Assembly: GCA_001816475.1 (NCBI GenBank)
Contig: MHCC01000002.1
Location: 377 to 37,176, forward strand
Length of the DNA stretch: 36,800 nucleotides
Source of the DNA: Candidatus Blackburnbacteria bacterium RIFCSPLOWO2_01_FULL_40_20
GTDB taxonomy: Bacteria; Patescibacteriota; Microgenomatia; UBA8517; UBA10165
Direction of reading: 5' to 3'
Made by a program: the position numbers and the translations under genes
Notes under the pieces: generated by a model
What the model saw: the letters and a program-made list of their open reading frames with translations, nothing else
Told to the model about the DNA's origin: nothing
Database searches by the model: none
Shown here: positions 25,543 to 34,918 of the stretch, one piece after another
How positions within the stretch are numbered: the stretch's first letter is position 1
Layout of the letters: each line of letters begins with the position of its first letter

Positions 25543-26507
25543 ACTCCAAAACAACTGCCTATTTATTACTTCTTATTACCTCAATGATTTGGGGATTTGG
25601 AGGACCAATCCTTAAACATACCCTGGGATATATTCACCCTTTTAATTTTCTTTTTTGGAGATTTACATTAACTTCTCTAATCGCACTACCAATTTTTATT
25701 TGGTATATAAAACGTAACCCTATCAAAGTCGAGTGGGTTCCTAAAATGATTTTAGCCGGTTTACTTGCCACAACTATTAATTTAAGTTTTGTCATTTCTG
25801 GATTTGCCCGAACTTCAGCCATTGAAGCAAGTTTACTTATTAGCGTTTCTCCCCTATTTGTTGTTATTGGCGGATGTGTTTTCTTAAAAGAAAAACTTAA
25901 TAATCGAGCCCGACTTGGAGTTGCATTTGCACTAATGGGCGCACTTATTTCCGCCACTGGCCCACTAATATTTGGCAACAATCGCTCAAATTCTGAATCA
26001 TTCCTGGGAAATATTTTTATACTTTGCGGAGGACTTGTTTGGATGATTTTTGTACTTTTATCAAAGCGATGGGAAAAAGAGGGAATCAAACCGTTCCATA
26101 TTGCTTCCATGTCGTTTTTTGTAGGTCCGCTTACATTCCTGCCAATGGCAATACTAGAGGGCGGCAAGTTACCGTCAATAACCTCAATTCCTCAACAGGC
26201 TTATTTTGGCATGTTTTACATGGCCATTTTCTCATCAATCGTTGCTTATACTGCCTACGAAACAGGACTTTCCAAAATCCAAGCATCCAAAGCTGACGTT
26301 TTCCAATATTTACAATCTGTTTGGGCTGCTCCACTTGCACTGGTTTGGCTTGGAGAAACCCTACCCTCCACATATTTAATCGGGCTGCTATTCGTTATCA
26401 CTGGTCTGATCCTTGCAGAATTTAAGCCAGGAGCCATAAAGGGCATTGGCCTGCTTGCAACGCTCAATCTCCCCCTTCGCGGTCACCATCTTGCCAACCA
26501 TAAGTAA
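25539..26507 (+). CDS. EamA/DMT family transporter
   Basis: ten-helix hydrophobic ORF, SMIWGFGGPILKHTLG..., overlaps hisS stop. Confidence 0.88.
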   Translation: MNSKTTAYLLLLITSMIWGFGGPILKHTLGYIHPFNFLFWRFTLTSLIALPIFIWYIKRNPIKVEWVPKMILAGLLATTINLSFVISGFARTSAIEASLLISVSPLFVVIGGCVFLKEKLNNRARLGVAFALMGALISATGPLIFGNNRSNSESFLGNIFILCGGLVWMIFVLLSKRWEKEGIKPFHIASMSFFVGPLTFLPMAILEGGKLPSITSIPQQAYFGMFYMAIFSSIVAYTAYETGLSKIQASKADVFQYLQSVWAAPLALVWLGETLPSTYLIGLLFVITGLILAEFKPGAIKGIGLLATLNLPLRGHHLANHK

Positions 26508-26552
26508 AAGCTTGCCGATTGAGAGTAAAAAGGGTATAATAACTAGAAAAGT

Positions 26553-26861
26553 ATGAAAGCAAATATTCATCCAACCTGGTACCCGGAAACAAAAGTAGTT
26601 TGTGCTTGCGGAAATACATTTACCACAGGATCAACCATTCCACAAATCCGTGTGGAAATTTGTTCTGCATGTCATCCTTTTTATACGGGCCAAATGAGAT
26701 ATGTTGATACCGCCGGAAGAGTTGATAAATTTAAGATGAAACAGCAACAAACACAAAGTAAAGATATCGTTTCAAAGAAACAAAAACGGGCTCTTAAAAA
26801 GAAACAAAAGCTTGAACAAGAAGCCTTGAGACCAACAAATCTAGCCGAGGTGAGAAGTTAG
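26553..26861 (+). CDS. rpmE: 50S ribosomal protein L31
   Basis: [28 protein letters not shown]...[19 protein letters not shown] at 26535-26540. Confidence 0.93.
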   Translation: MKANIHPTWYPETKVVCACGNTFTTGSTIPQIRVEICSACHPFYTGQMRYVDTAGRVDKFKMKQQQTQSKDIVSKKQKRALKKKQKLEQEALRPTNLAEVRS

Positions 26862-26897
26862 ATCTTCTGCACTTTGCAACTTCACACTTCTAAAGTT

Positions 26898-27611
26898 ATG
26901 AATCCTAATTCTCAAACAGTCTATCTCGAAGTCCGCCAGGCAGCAGGAGGAGACGAAGCTAAAATTTGGGCTTCAGACCTTATACGAATGTACCTACGGT
27001 ATGCAGTCAAATGTGGTTGGAAAGCTTTGCAAGTTGACGAAGGGACCCTAAAAATATCGGGGCATGAGGTATTTGATGCACTAAAAAACGAGAGTGGAGT
27101 CCACAGAGTCCAAAGAATTCCGGCAACTGAAAAAAGAGGTAGGGTTCACACGTCAACCGCTACCGTTGCGGTTGTCCCACAAATTTCACAATCACAAATT
27201 CAGGTGAACCAAAATGACCTTGATTGGCAATTTTACCGCTCTGGCGGGCACGGGGGCCAAAATGTTAACAAAGTTTCAACAGCTGTAAGACTAATCCATA
27301 GGCCAACAGGGATTGTTGTTACCGCCCAAACCGAGCGTTTTCAAGAACAAAATAGGGAAATTGCGCTAGAACTACTTCGCGGAAAACTTTATCAAGCAGA
27401 GGAGGAGCGAAAGATGCGAGAAATTCAAGGATACCGTACTGCCATCGGCTCTGGGGATAGGTCAGAAAAGATTAGGACTTACAATTTCCCTCAAAGCCGT
27501 GTCACCGACCACAGAGTTGGTAAATCTTGGGGAAACTTGGAAGCAATTGTGGATGGAGAATTAGATAAAGTTGTGGAAGCTTCAAAACAGCTCGACTCCA
27601 AAATCGCTTAA
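26898..27611 (+). CDS. prfA: peptide chain release factor 1, short form lacking domain 1
   Basis: SGVHRVQRIPATEKRGRVHTSTATVAVVP and GGHGGQNVNKVSTAVR; begins just before VYLEVRQAAGGDEA. Confidence 0.85.
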   Translation: MNPNSQTVYLEVRQAAGGDEAKIWASDLIRMYLRYAVKCGWKALQVDEGTLKISGHEVFDALKNESGVHRVQRIPATEKRGRVHTSTATVAVVPQISQSQIQVNQNDLDWQFYRSGGHGGQNVNKVSTAVRLIHRPTGIVVTAQTERFQEQNREIALELLRGKLYQAEEERKMREIQGYRTAIGSGDRSEKIRTYNFPQSRVTDHRVGKSWGNLEAIVDGELDKVVEASKQLDSKIA

Positions 27612-27621
27612 GGGAAATTAC

Positions 27622-28764
27622 TTACTCCTTCGCTTCTTCAAGTGTTGCCGAAACAGCTATCGTTTTGTCATCTCTCCAAACTTCGATGTCCACTTTTTCT
27701 CCAACTTTATGTTTATTGACTAAAACCGCCAAGCCGCCTTTATCCTCTTCAATTTTTTCTCCTCCAAATTTTATTATGATATCTTCCGGTTTGATTCCGG
27801 CTTTGTCTGCCGACGACCCCGAAACAACATCTTGAACATACGCACCTTGTGGAACCTCGTTTGCCAGCGCTGCAGCTTTTGAAACTATTTGATATTGAAC
27901 CCCAAAAAACGGACGGACAAATTCGCCTGTATTATGGAACTGCTCGATTGATCCCTTAACAACATTAATGGGGATTGCAAAGCCAATGTTTTGGGCACCT
28001 GCTGCAACAGCCACATTCACACCAATTACTTGACCGCTGCTGTTTAATAGTGGTCCCCCGGAATTACCGGGATTGATAGCGGCATCAGTTTGAATAACAT
28101 TGTCCAAACGTTCAACGTATCCTTCATACGGATTACCCCCAGCCTCTATCCCCCTCCCCAAACCAGAAATAACTCCCGTTGTTACAGATTGTCTAAACTC
28201 TCCAAGCGGCGTTCCGATAGCTATAACAAGTTGCCCAACTTGCAAATTTTCAGAATCTCCAAGTTTAACCTCGGGCAAGCCCGTTGCGTCGATTTTCAAA
28301 AGTGCGATATCGTTTGCCGGATCACGGTAAATCTTCTTAATTTCATATTCTTTACCCTCTTTCGTTATGGCCTTATAGGAACCTTGCGCATCAACAACAT
28401 GTTTATTTGTGACAATTAAGCCATCGGCTGAAACAATAAATCCAGTGGCTAAATCTTGTTGGCCTCCTCCCTGCTCTTTTATCCCAAAGCCACTGAACGG
28501 GTTAAAATCCAATATTCTTCTTCGTGGAGTTTGTATTGCAATCGTAACAACAGCAGGCGAAGATTCTTTAACTGTATTTATAACTACCGATTCCTCGTTT
28601 ACTACTTGTTTTTGGCCAATACCAGAAGATTGTGAACTGCCTGATATTCTAGGAAAAATATAATCAAGAGGCTTAATAACAAATATACGATCGGCCAAAG
28701 CACCACCAAGAACAGAAACAAGGATTACAATGCCCAAGACTGTAGTGATAATAAATCTTCTCAT
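27622..28764 (-). CDS. HtrA/DegP-like serine protease with PDZ
   Basis: SPAVVTIAIQ, TNKHVVDAQG, AINPGNSGGPLLNSSGQVIGVN. Confidence 0.92.
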   Translation of the reverse strand: MRRFIITTVLGIVILVSVLGGALADRIFVIKPLDYIFPRISGSSQSSGIGQKQVVNEESVVINTVKESSPAVVTIAIQTPRRRILDFNPFSGFGIKEQGGGQQDLATGFIVSADGLIVTNKHVVDAQGSYKAITKEGKEYEIKKIYRDPANDIALLKIDATGLPEVKLGDSENLQVGQLVIAIGTPLGEFRQSVTTGVISGLGRGIEAGGNPYEGYVERLDNVIQTDAAINPGNSGGPLLNSSGQVIGVNVAVAAGAQNIGFAIPINVVKGSIEQFHNTGEFVRPFFGVQYQIVSKAAALANEVPQGAYVQDVVSGSSADKAGIKPEDIIIKFGGEKIEEDKGGLAVLVNKHKVGEKVDIEVWRDDKTIAVSATLEEAKE

Positions 28765-28768
28765 AGCT

Positions 28769-29992
28769 TTACTTTAGAAGCTCAATCGCTTTTTCAAGCT
28801 GGTTATCCTTTTCCGAGTCATCTCCTTGAGTTATTTTAACATCCGGTTCAAGTCCTGTTCCATTAACCCAAGTCCCCTTTGGCGTTAACCACTTGGCAAT
28901 TGTTATGTGTAAGCCCGCTTGGCCAATTTCTTGTGACTCTTGAATTGTACCCTTTCCAAAAGTTGTGTCCCCTACAATTTGGCCACGACCCGAGTCCTTA
29001 ATTGCGCCGGCAACTATCTCGGAGGCGGACGCACTTCCTTTATTAACTAATACAATCAGTGGTATATTGGGAAGTTTTGGATTCCCAGTAACTTTTAGTT
29101 CTTTATTATTTCCCTTACCGCTTTCAATAACTACCACGCCACTAGACATGAATTCAGATGCAATAGTAACTGCGCCGTTAAGATACCCACCAGGATTATT
29201 TCTCAAATCGAGGATAACACCCTTGCCATTTTGATCTTTAATTTTCTTGATAGCGTTGTTCCATTCGTTATCTGTTTGATCACCAAAACGAAGCAGTTTA
29301 AGGTGGGCTATGTTTTTGTCGGGTCCCTCAAAAGTCAAAATAACAGAAGGCACTTCAATTTTGGCACGAGTCAACTCTTTTTCAAATGGCTTGTCCACAC
29401 CTTCCCGAGTAAGCACTAAAGTAACGGCAGAGCCAGCCTTTCCTCGTATTAAGTCCACTGCGTCTGGCAAGCTCATACCAACAGTTCCTATCTCAACATT
29501 CTTTTCTTTATCCTTTATTCCAACAATAAAGTCTCCTGCCTTAATCCCTGCTTTTTGAGCTGGAGAACCGTCCAGAGGTGCAATGACCGCAAGCTGAGTT
29601 CCCTTAAATCCAATTTGTATTCCAACACCTTCAAATTGTCCACCTAAATCTTCTTGAGTTCGCTTTTGTTCTGTGGGAGGTAAAAATACAGTGTATGGGT
29701 CGCCAACTGCCGCGACCATTCCCTTAATTGCTCCATAAACCATCTCCTTTGTATCAAGTTTTGTCTTGTCGTAATATGAGTTTTCCAAACGATCCCAGAC
29801 ACTCCAAAAAAGTGCAAACTCCACATTTTGTTTGTCTTGAGGTGTTGCGCGGTTTATCGTAACTTGAGGAACAATTTTTTCTCGATTTACAACAACGTCT
29901 TGATGTCCAAGCCACCAACCACCAAAAAATGACACGAAGCAAAAAGACAAAATAAGCGCAAAGAGTCGAACCTTGGAAAGAGAAACTTTCAT
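28769..29992 (-). CDS. S41 C-terminal processing protease
   Basis: DPYTVFLPPTE, PDZ, LRNNPGGYLNGAV, NKGSASASEIVAGAIKDSGRG. Confidence 0.94.
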   Translation of the reverse strand: MKVSLSKVRLFALILSFCFVSFFGGWWLGHQDVVVNREKIVPQVTINRATPQDKQNVEFALFWSVWDRLENSYYDKTKLDTKEMVYGAIKGMVAAVGDPYTVFLPPTEQKRTQEDLGGQFEGVGIQIGFKGTQLAVIAPLDGSPAQKAGIKAGDFIVGIKDKEKNVEIGTVGMSLPDAVDLIRGKAGSAVTLVLTREGVDKPFEKELTRAKIEVPSVILTFEGPDKNIAHLKLLRFGDQTDNEWNNAIKKIKDQNGKGVILDLRNNPGGYLNGAVTIASEFMSSGVVVIESGKGNNKELKVTGNPKLPNIPLIVLVNKGSASASEIVAGAIKDSGRGQIVGDTTFGKGTIQESQEIGQAGLHITIAKWLTPKGTWVNGTGLEPDVKITQGDDSEKDNQLEKAIELLK

Positions 29993-30020
29993 TATTTATT
30001 TAAGAATAACTGAATTATAA

Positions 30021-30110
30021 ACTCGTTTAACTCGAGCTTGCAACTCTCGTTAAACAATTTTGAACCCAAAATACTGTTGTTGAGATGCAAACTGGACTAT
30101 TTTGGGTATA
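30021..30110. repeat. two-hairpin dispersed element, copy 2
   Basis: gtttaac..gttaaac then cccaaaata..tattttggg; aligns with 15782-15870. Confidence 0.7.
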
Positions 30111-30152
30111 GAGACTTTGAAAGAGGCTCTCGCTTAGCGATAAATGCAACCA

Positions 30153-30407
30153 TTAACTTACTTTAACGCTAAATGGAATTAATGCCAGGAATCTTGCTCT
30201 TTTTATCTCGCGGGTTAGCAACCTTTGATGCCTTGCACAAATGCCGCTTCTGAAACGTGACACTATCCTTCCTCTGTCGTTGACAAATTTGGACGCCAAA
30301 TCTGCCTCTTTGTAGCTTGGAGCAACTTTTTCTTTACAAAAAGGACAGAACGCGTTCAAGACGCGCCTTGTGTGTTTTTTTTGAACTCGCTTTTTTTCTT
30401 TTGCCAT
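30153..30407 (-). CDS. rpsR: 30S ribosomal protein S18
   Basis: CPFCKEKVAPSYKEADLASKFVNDRGRIVSRFRSGICARHQRLLTREIKRARFLALIPF. Confidence 0.95.
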   Translation of the reverse strand: MAKEKKRVQKKHTRRVLNAFCPFCKEKVAPSYKEADLASKFVNDRGRIVSRFRSGICARHQRLLTREIKRARFLALIPFSVKVS

Positions 30408-30516
30408 ATATATATCAGTTCATCAGTTTTCAGTTTACCAGTCACCAGTTTGCAGGTTTTATTTTAAACCGACTCACCAATACCTAACAAACCGAAACCT
30501 GACTAAATGGATTTCA

Positions 30517-30996
30517 TTAAAAGGGAATATCTTCTCCCTTTTCCGCTTGTTTTTCTTTTTTCTTAGGTTCTTCCTTAGATGCCTCAGGTTTTTTCTCTGG
30601 CTTTTCAACAGCCGTTGCTAAATCTTCCGGAATATCTAAATCTTTGCCTTTCGGACCTCCTGCTCCACCCAAGAAAATAACTTCGTTTGCTACAACTTCG
30701 GTCGTTTTGCGTTTAATGTTGTCTTGCCCTTCCCACTCGCGCGTAGACAGTCGGCCTTCAACATATACTTGCTTACCTTTTGTTAAAAATTCTGAACAAA
30801 TCTCAGCCAAACGATTCCAGGCAACAACTGTAACAAACTCCACATCCTCTTTTGTCTCACCTGTTTCAGTTTTCCATTGCCTGTTTGTGGCCAGTCCAAA
30901 AGTGCAAACCGCAGTTCCCTGGGGAGTATATCGCAACTCCGGATCGCGCGTTAAATTCCCTATTAATAAAACCTTGTTTAATGATCTACTTGCCAA
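30517..30996 (-). CDS. ssb: single-stranded DNA-binding protein
   Basis: SLNKVLLIGNLTRDPELRYTPQGTAVCTFGLATNR; acidic tail ending DIPF. Confidence 0.96.
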   Translation of the reverse strand: MASRSLNKVLLIGNLTRDPELRYTPQGTAVCTFGLATNRQWKTETGETKEDVEFVTVVAWNRLAEICSEFLTKGKQVYVEGRLSTREWEGQDNIKRKTTEVVANEVIFLGGAGGPKGKDLDIPEDLATAVEKPEKKPEASKEEPKKKEKQAEKGEDIPF

Positions 30997-31020
30997 CTCT
31001 TTTCACCACCCCTCTACGAT

Positions 31021-31090
31021 AATTTTCAATTTGAAATTTGAAATTTTTAATCAACTCCGATAAGATCGGAGTCAAATCTAAATTTTATAA
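31021..31090. repeat. AT-rich dispersed repeat with central hairpin, copy 2 (inverted)
   Basis: ACTCCGATaagATCGGAGT within AAATTT-rich flanks. Confidence 0.65.
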
Positions 31091-31114
31091 TGCTTAAATT
31101 TAATTCATTGAAAA

Positions 31115-31543
31115 TTACTTTTTTCCCACAGCGTTTTTCTTCTCTGCTGTTTTCTTTGCTGTCGCCTTCTTAGACTTTACCTTAGTCTTAGACTTAGACT
31201 TAGGATCAGGTTCTTTCTCCGTCTCTGTCTTCTTTGCCTCTTTTTCGCTTTTCTTAACTTTTGCCTTATCAGTCTTAATAATAAGATGCCTTAAAATCTG
31301 GTCGTCGTTTTGCAAAAGTCTGTCAAATGATCCAACTTTATCAGAAGGCAAATTAGCGATTATAAAATAGTAAACACCTTCACTTTCGTGCTTAATTGGG
31401 TATGCAAACTCACGTATACCCCATTTTTCAGTTTTCTCAAAACTTCCGCCAGCTGACGCTGCGGTTTTTTCGATTTTTTCCAAAACAGCCTTTTGCTTTG
31501 CATCGGCAAGTTTGGAGGATAAAATAACAGTTAATTCGTACAT
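31115..31543 (-). CDS. rpsF: 30S ribosomal protein S6 with Lys-rich C-terminal extension
   Basis: MYELTVILSSKLADAKQKAVLEKIEKTAASAGGSFEKTEKWGIREFAYPIKHESEGVYYFI. Confidence 0.93.
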   Translation of the reverse strand: MYELTVILSSKLADAKQKAVLEKIEKTAASAGGSFEKTEKWGIREFAYPIKHESEGVYYFIIANLPSDKVGSFDRLLQNDDQILRHLIIKTDKAKVKKSEKEAKKTETEKEPDPKSKSKTKVKSKKATAKKTAEKKNAVGKK

Positions 31544-31668
31544 AATTACAACAAACGACAAACAACATACAACAAAGTTAGGAGGTCAACTTTTATTATT
31601 TCCTTTGTTCTAGGCTGTTTGTTCTAATCATCATTATATCAGCTTCACATTCTTCATGCAAGAAAGGC

Positions 31669-33762
31669 CTAGAGGTCATTAGTGAGAATTTCCTGAACTT
31701 TCCCTTCCCAGTCTAAAACAACCACCACATCCTTTGATCCCAGCTGGACTGGATTGTAAATATGACTCCCTAAATAATTCTCTGTTTTTCCAACCAAAGA
31801 TTTTGTGTGCAATCTCACCTTGCGAACATCCAGCGGGGCTAACTTCCATTCTTGATTCTTTTCATCTTGCTGGAAATGCAAGTAGAGCTTATTTGCATTA
31901 TCAATAAAGTTGGGCGGGTATACAGAATTCCAGAATCCAGGTTGAATTTTTGCAGGTTCGATACCTAAATGCTGGAACAGCTCCAACGATTCTTCTGTGT
32001 AGGCAGTTTTCTTTGGCGTTATGTCTCTGGTGGATATTCCCACCTTGGGCAAAGTTTCGATAAATCTGCCAATCGAAACACTGTTTGTTGTATCCAAAAA
32101 ATAATCTGCTTGCGAAATTTTAAGATTAATTTTCCCTCTCAATTCATAATGGGGAATTGCGTATAGCCCGGAAACAGATTCAACTTCCCTAACATTTTCC
32201 CCTAAAGTATCCGTCCAAAATTGAGGATCAAGCAAAGTGATAGCGTAACCAAAATTGCCTCTAGGCGCAATAATTTCAACCACTGCCTGTTTAAAGCCAT
32301 CTTTTCTTCTCAGCTGTTCTGTTACAAATTTCCCATCCAGCTGATCGGGTAAGCTCACTTGTTTGTTAAACGATTTCAGTTTTGTCCTCTCCCAGCCGGC
32401 AATATCAGACCTTTTTGCTCTCCCTTCAAAGGTGAACTCGTTCCCTCGAGCTAACTCAGTCCTCATATACTCGTACTTTGCCTCAAGAATTCCAGCTGCG
32501 CGAGGGTCCCTTTTCCTAAGTTGTTCTATTCTTTGTAAAAAAACAGGACCATTTGACATAAACTCGCTGAAAGTTTCAGCAAAATCCTCAACCGGATTAG
32601 TTGTGGAGTAACCAGAAACAAACCAGCCAAGTTCATCAATATTGCTTGGCAACTTGCCAAAATAGATCGATTCATAAAGCATTTTTTGCATTTTCCCTAC
32701 TGTTCGTTCAAAACCAACTTGAAAATCCCTAAATTTCTTGTCTTGTGATAAGCCTATCAGTCTACTTTCAGCCCTTTGAAGATCGGAAATGTAATGCCCT
32801 CCTTCATGAAATATAACCGATGCGTCAGTCTCCGATCCCAACACCATTACCTGTTCCCTATTAGGAAAACGTTTGCCATATCCAGGTTCGTAGTGTCCTC
32901 CCCCTCTATTGCTTTCAATAAATATTTGTTGTGGCGGGGGCATTCCTTGATTTCTAAGGAACAAGGCAAATCTTGCAAGCGACCCCGCCCAACTTTGTGG
33001 CATCACAATCCAGCTATTATTATCAACAACGATATTCAGCCTTAGGTCAATTAATCCCAAAATGTTTTCGCAATCTTCTTGTTGCAAAGATTTTTTCTCG
33101 GGATCGCGCTCAATTAATTCAGAAAACCTGGCTCTTACAAGATTAAAGGCTAATAAATTATCTATAGCCTTTTCATTCACCGCCAATTCTCTTCCTTCAA
33201 AGTGTAGTCTTCCATTCTGATCAAATCGGTATTCGCTTTTTCCGTTCTTCAACAACCCCCACGAAGCTAATAAAAAAACTCCTCTTTCGAGAAAATAGCT
33301 TGATTGTTCTTTTGAGCTTTTAACAATCTCAGCCTCAGAAGATGAGTCTTTTTCTTTCTCGTACTTGACCTTCCATGTATAGTTTTTCAGACCACTATTG
33401 GCGACTTGCTCAAATTTCTCTTGTTCATTCAAGAACTTAAAGATCTGATCTTTTAACACTTCTTCCTGCTCTCTTTTATTCTTCGCCCTTTCCAACTCCT
33501 CAAGAAAATTTTTTCGCTCCGATTGTTCTTCCTTAGTCGCTTGAGCTGCAATTAAACTTCTAGTGTGACTTAATTCTGCTTCGGTCTTAAGAAAACCCGG
33601 AAGCCCAACTGCAGCAATAGCCGCAGTTCCTAAACCTGCGCCGGCCAAACCAGCCATAAAGTCTCGACGGGTAACTCTTTTTTGAAGTAAACTTTCAATC
33701 TTTCCTTTTAAAGGATCCACTGCAGCCTGTTTTACTGGTAGTTGTTCACCTGATTCTTCCAT
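31669..33762 (-). CDS. Tat-signal protein with HEGGH putative zinc-protease motif
   Basis: TRRDFMAGLAGAGLGTAAIAAVG; VIFHEGGHYISD. Confidence 0.7.
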   Translation of the reverse strand: MEESGEQLPVKQAAVDPLKGKIESLLQKRVTRRDFMAGLAGAGLGTAAIAAVGLPGFLKTEAELSHTRSLIAAQATKEEQSERKNFLEELERAKNKREQEEVLKDQIFKFLNEQEKFEQVANSGLKNYTWKVKYEKEKDSSSEAEIVKSSKEQSSYFLERGVFLLASWGLLKNGKSEYRFDQNGRLHFEGRELAVNEKAIDNLLAFNLVRARFSELIERDPEKKSLQQEDCENILGLIDLRLNIVVDNNSWIVMPQSWAGSLARFALFLRNQGMPPPQQIFIESNRGGGHYEPGYGKRFPNREQVMVLGSETDASVIFHEGGHYISDLQRAESRLIGLSQDKKFRDFQVGFERTVGKMQKMLYESIYFGKLPSNIDELGWFVSGYSTTNPVEDFAETFSEFMSNGPVFLQRIEQLRKRDPRAAGILEAKYEYMRTELARGNEFTFEGRAKRSDIAGWERTKLKSFNKQVSLPDQLDGKFVTEQLRRKDGFKQAVVEIIAPRGNFGYAITLLDPQFWTDTLGENVREVESVSGLYAIPHYELRGKINLKISQADYFLDTTNSVSIGRFIETLPKVGISTRDITPKKTAYTEESLELFQHLGIEPAKIQPGFWNSVYPPNFIDNANKLYLHFQQDEKNQEWKLAPLDVRKVRLHTKSLVGKTENYLGSHIYNPVQLGSKDVVVVLDWEGKVQEILTNDL

Positions 33763-33800
33763 TACTTCGAATTCATTTTAATCACAATACAAACACCATT

Positions 33801-33880
33801 GCAATACACGGATGTATTCGGTGGTATTAGGCAATATATGGCAATATCTGGTAATATATGGAAACATCTGGTAATGTTAG
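33801..33880. repeat. 10-bp periodic array upstream of fic gene
   Basis: gcaatacacg gatgtattcg gtggtattag gcaatatatg gcaatatctg gtaatatatg gaaacatctg gtaatgttag. Confidence 0.85.
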
Positions 33881-33883
33881 GAT

Positions 33884-34876
33884 ATGCTAATTCCTCCTAA
33901 ATACACACTCACACAAAAAATTGTTGAACTTTTGCAATCGATTGAGGGCTCGCGAGAAGTCATCAACTCAATCCAAATCCCACCAGAAGTTGAAGCAAAC
34001 ATAAGACGCCGATCAACTTTAAAAAGTTCATTGTTTTCTGCTCGAATCGAAGGCAACACAATCGACTTGGACGAAATATCGCGGCTCCCTTCCCAAGACC
34101 AGAGGAAGGTAGAAGTTTATAACATTTTGAAAGCTCTGAATTGGATTCATCAAAGAGCAGCACGAGATTTAACAATCAAAGATGTTTTAAATTTACACGA
34201 GCTGGCTCTGAATTCTCTTATAGAAAAACAAAACTTAGGAAGTTTTAGAACTAACTTCGAGGCTATCTTTAATTCAGCTGGTATTGCAATCTACCTTCCA
34301 CCTCGCCCTGTTCAAGTTCCACCTCTTTTAAACCGGCTGCTTAAATATGCAAACAGTCCAAAGGAGCCTTTTATTCCAATTCGGGCTTGTATCGCCCACT
34401 ACACATTTGAAAAAGTTCATCCTTTTTTGGACGGAAACGGACGCGTTGGCCGCCTATTTTTGCAAGCAGTTCTGGCAAAAGGCGGATATGGAATGAAATC
34501 ACTGACGTCGATTGAAGAATATCTCGACAGCCACAGATCGGAATATTACCGTTCGCTTGAAGAACCAGAAAAAGATATAAGCGACTATTTGGAATTTATG
34601 TTGCGAGCTTTGGCGCAAACGGCAGAAGAGGCACGAACGCAGGTGTTGACAAAACAAAAAGCGGAAATTGAAGATACACTACTTCCCCGACGAGCTGAAA
34701 TTTTAAACATTGTTAAAGATCATAAACTTGTTGGCTTTGACCAAATCCGCCGCCGATTTCCCAAAATTAACGAAAGGACTCTGCGCTACGACCTCAAAAA
34801 ACTAGCAGACTCTGGTTTCATCAAAAAAAGAGGAACAACAAAGGGAGTTTATTATGGTCCATCTGATAACGCGTAG
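33884..34876 (+). CDS. Fic family protein with C-terminal winged-helix-like region
   Basis: HPFLDGNGRVGR Fic motif; SARIEGN inhibitory motif; C-terminal DQIRRRFPKINERTLRYDLKKLADSGFIKKRG. Confidence 0.93.
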   Translation: MLIPPKYTLTQKIVELLQSIEGSREVINSIQIPPEVEANIRRRSTLKSSLFSARIEGNTIDLDEISRLPSQDQRKVEVYNILKALNWIHQRAARDLTIKDVLNLHELALNSLIEKQNLGSFRTNFEAIFNSAGIAIYLPPRPVQVPPLLNRLLKYANSPKEPFIPIRACIAHYTFEKVHPFLDGNGRVGRLFLQAVLAKGGYGMKSLTSIEEYLDSHRSEYYRSLEEPEKDISDYLEFMLRALAQTAEEARTQVLTKQKAEIEDTLLPRRAEILNIVKDHKLVGFDQIRRRFPKINERTLRYDLKKLADSGFIKKRGTTKGVYYGPSDNA

Positions 34877-34918
34877 CACCAGTGGCCATAGAAGCGGAGC
34901 TGCAATATGCTTCGCAAG

